From the NCBI RefSeq assembly GCF_000801105.2, contig NC_079518.1, positions 20,564,800 through 20,628,799 of the forward strand: a stretch of DNA of 64,000 nt, in the 5' to 3' direction. Below, piece by piece: positions 56,271 to 64,000 of the stretch. Below the pieces are notes generated by a model, which was given only the letters and a program-made list of their open reading frames with translations, did no database searches and had not been told where the DNA came from. Origin of the DNA: Raphanus sativus (lineage: Eukaryota; Streptophyta; Magnoliopsida; Brassicales; Brassicaceae). Every line of letters starts with the position of its first letter. Within the stretch, counting starts at the first letter, position 1. Position numbers and translations under genes: made by a program.

Positions 56271-56718
56271 ATAAAATGCACATACTTATTTCAGTTTTAT
56301 ACAATCAAAATGAAAAGTTTACTAGTTGCAAAAGCATAGTCATGAGCTTGTGTGAGTTATATAATAATGTTTTAATAAAACTAATAATAATAATAGATAT
56401 AAATATCAAGGATTTTGTGAAAGAGGAAAATAAATTGTTAGAAATAGGATTTGCTTTGTTGAAAAAACAGAAAAATATAAGAAAGAGGAAAAATAAAAAG
56501 AGAGGAAAATAAAAAGAGAAGAAAAATAAAAACAGGGAAAAAATATAAAAAAGGAAGAGCAAGTGTGAGTAGCCTGATGCAAAACGCACGCTAGGAAATA
56601 TGTGGGACATGTTACACTAGGGACAAAAAAGAAATCAGAAATGAGTTTACCAACTGAAGGCTACTTGACTAATATCAGTAGCGCGTGAGGCTACCGGTGC
56701 CAATTTTCTCTCAATTAT
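56271..56718. other. AT-rich, purine-rich intergenic DNA
   Basis: An AAAAAGAGAGGAAAAT-like purine run lies at 56480-56560. No gene is recognised. Confidence 0.4.
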
Positions 56719-57610
56719 TCCACTAAAACACATTACAACTACATTTAAATTATTAACAAAATCATTGACAGCAAGCATTTTCACTATTAGCACCATTGTT
56801 TTTTCTTCATGCCTGACACTATACTATATAGAACAACACCTACAGAATAATACAAGTCTATATGTATAATATCAATTAAAAAAATTTGGGATTCTAATCT
56901 ATGATATTCCAAAATACAACTATAGTTTTCGGGTCTAACCGTTTATGTATTGTAACTATAATATAATTTATTTTAGCTATAAATATATTTTCGAAAAATC
57001 AATATTGACAATATATCATTGTATTATTTTCAAAAGTATTATTTTTCAAAATTTATATATTTAAATGCACATTTTAATTGCAAATTATGTCAATTTCTTT
57101 CATATGTTTTTGGACAACCACATACAAAAACAACAAAAATAAATTATTTACATTTTAGACTCAAGCACTATGATATAACTTTTTAAATAGGTATTTTTAA
57201 ATCAAAAACTATAAATGATTATTTATAGAACAACACCTACAGAATAACACAAGTCTATATGTATAATATCAATAAAAAAATCGGGATTCTAATCTATGAC
57301 ATTTCAAAATACAACTACAGTTTTCTGGTCTAACCGTTTATGTATTGTAACTATAAAATTTATTTTAGCTATAAAATATATTTCGAATAATCATTGACAA
57401 TATATCATTGTATTATTTTCAAAAGTATTATTTTCAAAAATTTATATATTTAAATGCACAATTTGATTGCAAATTATGTCAATTCCTTTCATATGTTTTT
57501 GGACAACCACATACAAAAACAACTAAAATAAATGATTTACATTTTAGACTCAAGCACTATGATATAACTTTTAAATAGGTATTCAAATCAAAAACTATAA
57601 ATGATTAAAA
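56719..57610. repeat. Dispersed repeat, copies 2 and 3 in tandem
   Basis: 56719-57013 matches 6331-6621. The segment from about 56827 is then repeated from about 57225 (both contain AGAACAACACCTACAGAATA and GGACAACCACATACAAAAAC), with a period near 397 bp. Non-coding. Confidence 0.8.
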
Positions 57611-58238
57611 ATTTTAAAATAGTCACTGAAAATATACATGCGTGAGAAATTGATAAATGATTAATCCAGCTATTTTTCCCCAGACCAATTTAAAAAATAA
57701 ACCAAATCTTTTATAACTGCATCGGACTTAAACAATTTGTATCTCTGTAACTACCTTCTACTGGTCAATACATAATTTGTAACTTCATGTTCATAATTAC
57801 CGGTGGCCACTTCTTTCTAATATTTATATTAGCCAACAGTTATATATTATATAACAATTATTCTTTCCTTTTGGGTATATAACAAAATTATGTTTACTCC
57901 TTTCGACAGTATTCCATCCAATTTGATATATATATTTTTTAAAATCATTATCGCAACTACAACAACTTAACTTACATCCCACTCCAAGAAATTAGGACTT
58001 ATTCAACCAGATATTAATTTATTCAAATTTTAAATATTGTACACAAACATTAAATTTATCAGTTAACAAAACACATGATGGTAAAATAGAGTTAACGGGG
58101 TTCAGTTGAACTTTTAATAGAAATAAATTTTCATATAAATTCATTTAGTTTAACGGATTTTAAATAGGTTATTTGATCAAAATATTTATGAAATGTGGTT
58201 TACTTAAAATTAATGAAGACCATATTATATAGATATAG

Positions 58239-58276
<38 letters not shown>

Positions 58277-58612
58277 CATATCAAAAATTATTTGTTCAAA
58301 CATTTTTCAAAAGTTTTGTTCAATTTTCGGTGCGGATTGGGTTTGATATTGGTTTTCGTATATAACAATTTAAGAATCATTCGAGTATATAGATCAGGTC
58401 TAATAGAGTATGAAACTTTGATTTTCGGGTCAATTTCGAGTCGGGTTTTTGGGTACAAATATTCTTGATTAATTATATTAGGTAACTATTAAGAAAATAT
58501 AATTAATATGTTGCTAATTTTAGGAATAAAGTTTAAAAATAATTTCTGAAGTCATATAGTACAAGTGTATAGTTATGCAACTTGACATATTTAATATAGT
58601 TACCAAAAATTA
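57611..58612. other. AT-rich intergenic DNA
   Basis: Nothing recognised apart from a TA-dinucleotide microsatellite at about 58232-58271. Confidence 0.5.
58232..58271. repeat. (TA)n microsatellite
   Basis: About 18 uninterrupted TA units. Confidence 0.9.
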
Positions 58613-58817
58613 TCTATTTTATTAAATTAGATATAAGTTTAGTCCAATTATTTTAATACAATTATTAAACCTCTTACTAATCATTGAAAAACATTTTACA
58701 CAAATATGGTTATAATAAATACAAATATGATTTAAAAACACAAATATGAAAATTAATTTTTTAAAAAATGTAAAATAAAATATGTATCCGCCCTTCAAAG
58801 GACGGATCAAAATCTAG
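58613..58817 (+). mobile_element. Short non-autonomous Helitron (205 bp)
   Basis: It starts TCTATTTTATTAAATTAG after an A and ends with hairpin CCGCCCTT-CA-AAGGACGG (58788-58805, one mismatch), then GATCAAAATCTAG and T. It aligns with the 3' part of the minus-strand Helitron at 41740-42226. Confidence 0.8.
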
Positions 58818-59898
58818 TTTATTTTTAAAACTGAAATAGAGGTAGTCATGATATTTACATAATGAACCAGGGTAGAATCAGACCACCCAATGACTCATTG
58901 GATTTAACTAGGTTTTGTAATCAACCCTAAAATCAATCACGATTTTATATCTTAAACCCTAAAGTACACTATAAAAGGTAGAATGATGGGTTGTAACTCT
59001 GTGAATGACATTATTGAATATTGTGATGCAGATTAGATATGTAATAAAGTGGATAGAAAATTCACAACAAACTACTGCAACTTTGCTGGAAGAAACCTAA
59101 TTACTTGAAAGAGTTAGAGGCACAAAATTGATTCTAGATCAAATGTAATTGGAGAACTAGTATGACTGAGGTGCTTTGTAGTGGAGTCATCTGCACTGAT
59201 TGTGTTGCACTATGACAATTAAGAAATAAATATCATTTTTCTAAGTGTTTCATAAAATGACAAAAGATATAAAATAGAAAGGCAATAAATAAAAGAGAAG
59301 GTACAAGCATGAATAGCTAATCTTCCTTTTGTAAAGAGTTCAGACAAAGTCGGTGATGTTTTCATCAAGGCAATCACTTCTAAATTTTGTGATGAGTATC
59401 ATAGGAAGATCGACTTATTGACTTTTCACTGAGCAGCTATCTAGAAGGAAATATTGAAATGAAGAATTATCCTAAAAGCTTCAACTTTCTATAGTTTTGT
59501 TTGTTTTGTCACTATATAGTCTAATGATCCTGCTGCTTCTTTTGTACCTTAAGGATGGTAAGTTGATACCAAATTAAGAGGTTGTTACTTTTTTTTATTG
59601 TTGTTGTAAAATTAGCATGGAGTTGTTACCTGCTACCAATGATAAACAAAAAGAATAATCACTAGGGCTAACATGCGAACATATCATATTGGGCTTACTA
59701 AAAGGATGTTATTAAAAAGCTCACATGTTATTTACAGTGTGCACAAGCCCAAATACCAGAGATTCCGGGAAAAGACAAAAGCAGTCTACAAAACTAAAAG
59801 TGAAACTGTAAAACTGTAAAATATTAAACTAAAAAGTCCTAAAATCACAGCACTTTGATTGAGTCAGAAAAACAGATAACGAGCTAGTCAGAAATAGA
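58818..59898. other. Intergenic DNA
   Basis: No gene recognised. The composition is slightly less AT-rich than its neighbours. Confidence 0.4.
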
Positions 59899-60150
59899 GT
59901 GGTCGTGCCAGCAGAGGAGCATGGAAACACAGCGTCGGAGGATGTAGAGGCGAGTTCGTTGTTGCTTAGCCATGAGCAAGCACCGGTCTCCGAAGCTGGT
60001 TTTCCGATTCGGTTTACTCGAAGAAGGATTGGACATAAACAGAAACTTCCGGAGAGCAAAATCAATAAACTTTTTGTTTTAGCGGATGTGAAAAAGCAAG
60101 AATTGGGATTGCAAATGAAAATGAAAATGGAAATGGGTGAGTTTAAATAG
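59899..60150 (+). other. Short open frame, possible gene fragment
   Basis: An 83-codon frame with no ATG at its start (it opens at GTG) reads [20 protein letters not shown] and later [20 protein letters not shown], ending MEMGEFK-stop. The bias toward charged, non-repetitive residues is more gene-like than nearby frames. No domain is recognised. It could be the last exon of a lost gene. Confidence 0.25.
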
Positions 60151-60754
60151 AGAATAGTACAAAGTGGGTGTGAAGTCGAACGCGTCGGCTACGTGGCCCA
60201 CCCACGCTTTTGTTTTCTAGATTCTTTCTCCTCTTTCCTCGAATTTTCTTTATCATTATCCACGTTTTTAATTGATTCAAAGCTCATGACGTTATTTCCC
60301 TTCTTTTTTAACAGAGTTAGACTTATATAACACAAATTTTTTAAGAAGATTACTAGTACGTACGGCCATATAAGCATGTAACTCAAACTTAAGGCGACAC
60401 AGCCCAGTAGACGTAATAAAAAGACAGTGACAAAAAAAGACGTAATTAAAAAAAGGAAACAAATGGAAAACTTGATTGAACATATATAGCTGGTTCAGGC
60501 AAATCGAATGAAACATTTGATTATAACTCCCAAAATTTTTGAAAACAAAATTAGATTAAAAACTTATTTTTCCTCATCTGAATGAGTTTAAAAATTTAGG
60601 CTTAATTTTGAAAACAGATGGCTGATTTAAATCAGACCTTATGGATGAAGATAATGATGTCAAAAATATATAATTCTATTATATCCATATATAATTCACA
60701 AATTACAAACTTAAATCTAATATCATTTTATAACTCACGAAAAATGATGAAACA
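60151..60754. other. Intergenic DNA
   Basis: No gene recognised. A GC-richer patch at 60175-60215 contains CTACGTGGC (an ACGT core). Confidence 0.4.
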
Positions 60755-61520
60755 ACAAAAACACACTTTTCCATCAAAATACACAAAATGCATTTCCGCC
60801 AAAACTACAAAACACAGTTTCCGCCAACCACAATTGCACTTCTCGTCAAAACAAATTTTTCTTTTAAAACCACAAAAACGCACTTTCACATCAAAACATA
60901 TTTTTCCGTCGAGACTACCAAAACACATTTTTCCGTTTTTCGCCAAAACTGCAAAAAATGTTTTGTCGCCGGAACCATAAAAATATGTTTTCTCACCAAA
61001 ACTGAAAACACACTTTCATGCCAAAACCGCAAAAACATATTTTCTCACCAAATCCGTAAAAAGTGTTTTTTCGCCATAACCACAAAAACGTGGGTTTCCC
61101 CCACAACATGTTTTCCCGCAAAACCATAAAATATATTTTTCTGTCAAAACCGCAAAACACATATTTTCTCCCCAAAACATGTTTACTCGCCAAAAATGTA
61201 ACGCGTTCCAGCCAAAACCATAAAACCACATTTTCTCGTCAAAACCGTCGAAACGTGTTTTCTGCCAAAACCGCCTAAACGCGTTCTCTCACAAAACCGC
61301 CAAAACAAGTTCCTCGTAAAACCGCTAAAACGTGTTCTCTCGCAAAATGCGTTTTCTCGCCATAACGAATTTTCCCTCCAAAACCGTAAAAACACATTTT
61401 CCCCCCAAAACCGTAAAAATGGAGTTTTCCGCAAAATTGTGTTTTCTCGCAATAACGTATTTTCAGCCAAAATTGCAAAAATACGTTTCCCACCAAAATA
61501 TGTTTCTTACCAAAGCGATT
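60755..61520. repeat. Degenerate minisatellite of CCAAAACCGCAAAAAC / TTTTCTCGCC units
   Basis: About thirty units of roughly 20-30 bp alternate a CCAAAACC-GCAAAAACAC half with an ATTTTCTCGCC half. Unit length and sequence vary. Open frames on both strands (KTAKTHF-like on plus, FCGFGRK-like on minus) simply reflect the repeat. Confidence 0.85.
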
Positions 61521-62017
61521 ATATTTCCTCCAAATCCAAAGTTTAAAATGATTACATTATAGATAACTAATATAATTAATATAATGAAATAAAAATAAAA
61601 TGTGATTAAATCAAAATAAGGGTATACTAGTAATTTGTTTACTAAATTCATATAGATGGAAATACAAATAAAGAAATAAGCATCAATATGGACAAACAAA
61701 CATTTTCATAAAATTTGGATGAATTATCTGGATAAATCATATAAATGGATTAGATGGACGGAGATAACAAACAGTGAAACAAACAACCTCAAAATCTTCT
61801 AAATCTAACGTATCCAAGTCTAGATCTTTACTTTTACTCGACTAAAATCTACTAATCTACCAAATGTCTGAAAAGCATAACATGCAAGAAAAAGACAGGG
61901 ATCCCCGAAAACAGTGGTTTAGACAGCCACCAAAGTTGGTAAAAGAGAACAAAGGCTGGGTTTTGAGAAGAGAGAAGACACAGTTTTTCATTTTTTCTTG
62001 GAAAGTTAATTTATTTT
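61521..62017. other. AT-rich intergenic DNA
   Basis: No gene recognised. It ends with the ATTTT target copy. Confidence 0.45.
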
Positions 62018-62226
62018 TGTTGTGAATGCAAACAAAGTCCCACATTGGAAGTTTAGACAAATAATGTCTAGTATATAGAGGGATGTCCAACTCTGATTAG
62101 TACGAGGCCTTTTGGGAAGGAGTCCCAGAAACAAATCCATGCGGGCTTTGCCTTCGGGCCCAAAGTGGACAATATCGTACTAATTGGACAATAAAGAGTT
62201 GGACATGGGCTTGTAAAAGCCCAACA
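62018..62226 (+). repeat. TRIM-like element 5' LTR
   Basis: TGTTG..CAACA ends, followed by the primer-binding site. Confidence 0.93.
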
Positions 62227-62651
62227 ATTGGTATCAGAGCCGGGATGACGAACATCTGCAAGAAGACCAAAATACCCTTCAAGTTCGAAGAGCCTCCACT
62301 TTGATGGGAAGGACGGGTGTGTAGCAGAGACCAGTCAAAGATCCTGGGAGCTTCGGTTGTGGGAGGAAAATCCTCAAGATGACTTCGCGAATAAGTGGTG
62401 TCGGAGACTTGTATCGAAAGTCTCTCCCTAACGACGATACAAGATTAGGTGGATATTCTTAACGGTGCTGCAAAGATTAGGTGGTGAATTGTCCTAATGG
62501 TGCAGTAAGGGTTATGTAGATAAATCCTAATGGTGTAACAAGGGTTAGGTGAAGAGTCCCGTTGGTGATTACGGCGGTACAAGAAGTGTGCCAGGTTTCG
62601 CTGGAGCTTGGAAACCAAGGGTTCATGTGGTACTTGGTTTGAGAGGAGGTT

Positions 62652-62859
62652 TGTTGTGAATGCAAACAAAGTCCCACATTGGAAGTTTAGACAAATAATG
62701 TCTAGTATATAGAGGGATGTCCAACTCTGATTAGTACGAGGCCTTTTGGGAAGGAGCCCAAAACCAAATCCATGCGGGCTTTGCCTTCGGGCCCAAAGTG
62801 GACAATACCGTACTAATCGGACAATAAAGAGTTGGACATGGGCTTGTAAAAGCCCAACA
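62652..62859 (+). repeat. TRIM-like element 3' LTR
   Basis: Partner of 62018-62226, preceded by a polypurine tract. Confidence 0.93.
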
Positions 62860-63580
62860 ATTTTCTTGAGTATAATTTCTTGATTTAGAGATGATTACGT
62901 TGTTTCTGTTATAATTACAATTTTTTTTTAAAGATTACTGAAACAAAATTTAATTTATGACTGAAATATTAATTAATCCAAGTACTAATTTATTGATAAA
63001 ATTCTGATATATAGTTAAAATTTTAATTCAGCAGTTTAATTAAAAATATTTTATTTATTTTAAACTAGGTTTTGCTGGCACTTGCGAGCTTAATATAATC
63101 TTACAAAAAATATAAATACATATATTATCAATTCAAAACCATTAGTATAAATTATTTTTATGCATGTAAAATATTCATAATTAATAAAATATTAATTTTA
63201 TAATATACTATTTTTTTTAATTTAATAAAATATCTTTTATTACATAAAATAAATTTGAAAATATTCATAATACATAAATTATGTTTACCGATTTATATTT
63301 ATTTTAAAAATATTATGATGTAAATGATTTTAGATAACATAATATATAATAAATTTTGAAGAAGATGATTATCAAATTAATGAAATTCATTTTTAATTTA
63401 TGAGTAATTATATATTCAAAATCTAATCTAATTATTTATTAAAGGTAATAAAAACTTTAAGCCCTCTAAATTTTAATGTGCGAGCAAAAAAAAACACATC
63501 GCAAATAATAATATAAATATTTTTGAATCTTTTGCCAACTTTATTCAGAAATTATCACAATAAGTAATTATAACTGTCCA
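62860..63580. other. AT-rich intergenic DNA
   Basis: No gene recognised. Confidence 0.45.
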
Positions 63581-63760
63581 AAGCAGTGTTTTGAAACCCG
63601 ATCCGGACCCGCGGTTGAACCGGTAAACCCGGTGACCCGAATATAATCCGGATTGGATTTTGTGAAAAACCTATTATTTAAAAATCCAGTAAACCCGCAA
63701 AAACCTACTAAAACCTGGAACTCGGCAACCGGTCTACTGGTTAAACCAGTAAGAAACTTT
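63581..63760. repeat. ACCCGG/ACCGGT-rich repeat fragment
   Basis: Clustered GATCCGGACCCGCGG, AACCGGTAAACCCGGTGACC and GGTCTACTGGTTAAACC words, in both orientations, are a pattern common in dispersed plant repeats. The family is not assigned. The remaining bases to 64000 are AT-rich with nothing recognised. Confidence 0.5.
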
Positions 63761-64000
63761 TTATTTTATTTTTTAGATTTCTTAATTATGTTATTAATTT
63801 TTTTTTTTCAAATTAAAAAGTTAGATTCTCAGATTTTACTAATATCTTCTTCTTTTTTTTGTTTTGGTTATTTTTTTTTGTGAATCTCATTTACACTATT
63901 AAATTTTTGATTTATTTGGTTTTTTTTTAAGATTCTGATAAAGATTTGTGCCATTTGAAAAAAATGAAATGAATAATGATAGAGAGAACTAAAATTAATT

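Larger units (their letters stand above)
62018..62859 (+). mobile_element. TRIM-like miniature LTR retrotransposon with TSD ATTTT
   Basis: Near-identical LTRs (62018-62226, 209 bp, and 62652-62859, 208 bp) begin TGTTGTGAATGC and end AAGCCCAACA. Perfect ATTTT duplications lie at 62013-62017 and 62860-62864. A TTGGTATCAGAGCCGGGA primer-binding site follows the left LTR (initiator tRNA-Met), and a GAGAGGAGG purine tract precedes the right one, so it points to plus. The 425-bp interior has no gag or pol. Only a handful of LTR differences mark it as fairly young. Confidence 0.93.

Noticed and set aside
60618..61562. Series of overlapping 70-120-residue frames on both strands
   Set aside because: All arise from the CCAAAACCGCAAAAAC minisatellite.
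63064..63100. ACTAGGTTTTGCTGGCACTTG as a reversed Helitron end
   Set aside because: No stable hairpin next to the CTAG and no matching 5' end.

Overview
This is a window of plant nuclear DNA, most likely from a Brassicaceae genome (Brassica or Raphanus type). The reasons are intron-containing genes, an AT-rich background, an Athila-type LTR retrotransposon, Brassicaceae-style Helitron ends, and a MULE that pairs a transposase with a Ulp1-like protease gene. Almost all recognisable content is transposable elements. The one convincing host gene is a five-exon DUF936 family gene on the minus strand (47820-50307), which carries a frame break in exon 1.

Layout: 1-5180 is a left-truncated Mutator-like element (MULE). 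It has a Ulp1-like gene on plus, a transposase on minus, and about forty copies of a GACGACTT/AAGTCGTC palindromic motif, including a large foldback at 3.9-4.6 kb. 5.2-8.3 kb holds AT-rich DNA, a Helitron-like end, a dispersed repeat and a 5'-truncated Ty1/copia remnant with one LTR. 8666-9796 is a miniature LTR element (297-bp LTRs, TSD TTATT). 11085-11207 is a TOC34-like GTPase gene fragment. 12652-13814 looks like a TIR DNA element. 14738-19616 is a nearly intact copia element (411-bp LTRs, TSD AGGTG), possibly inside a broken gene. 19802-20877 is a probable Helitron.

21506-41206 is an Athila-lineage Ty3 element with 1.32-kb LTRs and TSD ATAAT. It carries gag, protease, RT, RNase H, integrase and an env-like ORF. 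Its 7.5-kb interior occurs twice, on either side of a 100-N gap. The two copies carry different single-base indels that become denser toward the gap, so the duplication is most simply an assembly artefact. The element would then be about 12.1 kb.

41740-42226 is a minus-strand Helitron. 43138-47168 is a non-autonomous gag-bearing LTR element whose 5' LTR has lost its promoter. It is followed by an isolated exon-like segment, a SINE-like sequence and the DUF936 gene. 50527-51173, 51685-55053 (with an RPA1-like OB-fold gene) and 58613-58817 are Helitrons. The right end holds tandem repeats (55.6-56.3, 56.8-57.6 and 60.75-61.5 kb) and a second miniature LTR element (62018-62859, TSD ATTTT).

I saw no rRNA, confident tRNA or CRISPR array. 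No clearly new biological system is proven. The strongest candidates for a second look are the palindrome-studded Ulp1-bearing MULE, the splice acceptor directly before the env-like ATG, and the repeat-modified DUF936 gene. All splice sites, identities and family names were read by eye, without database searches.
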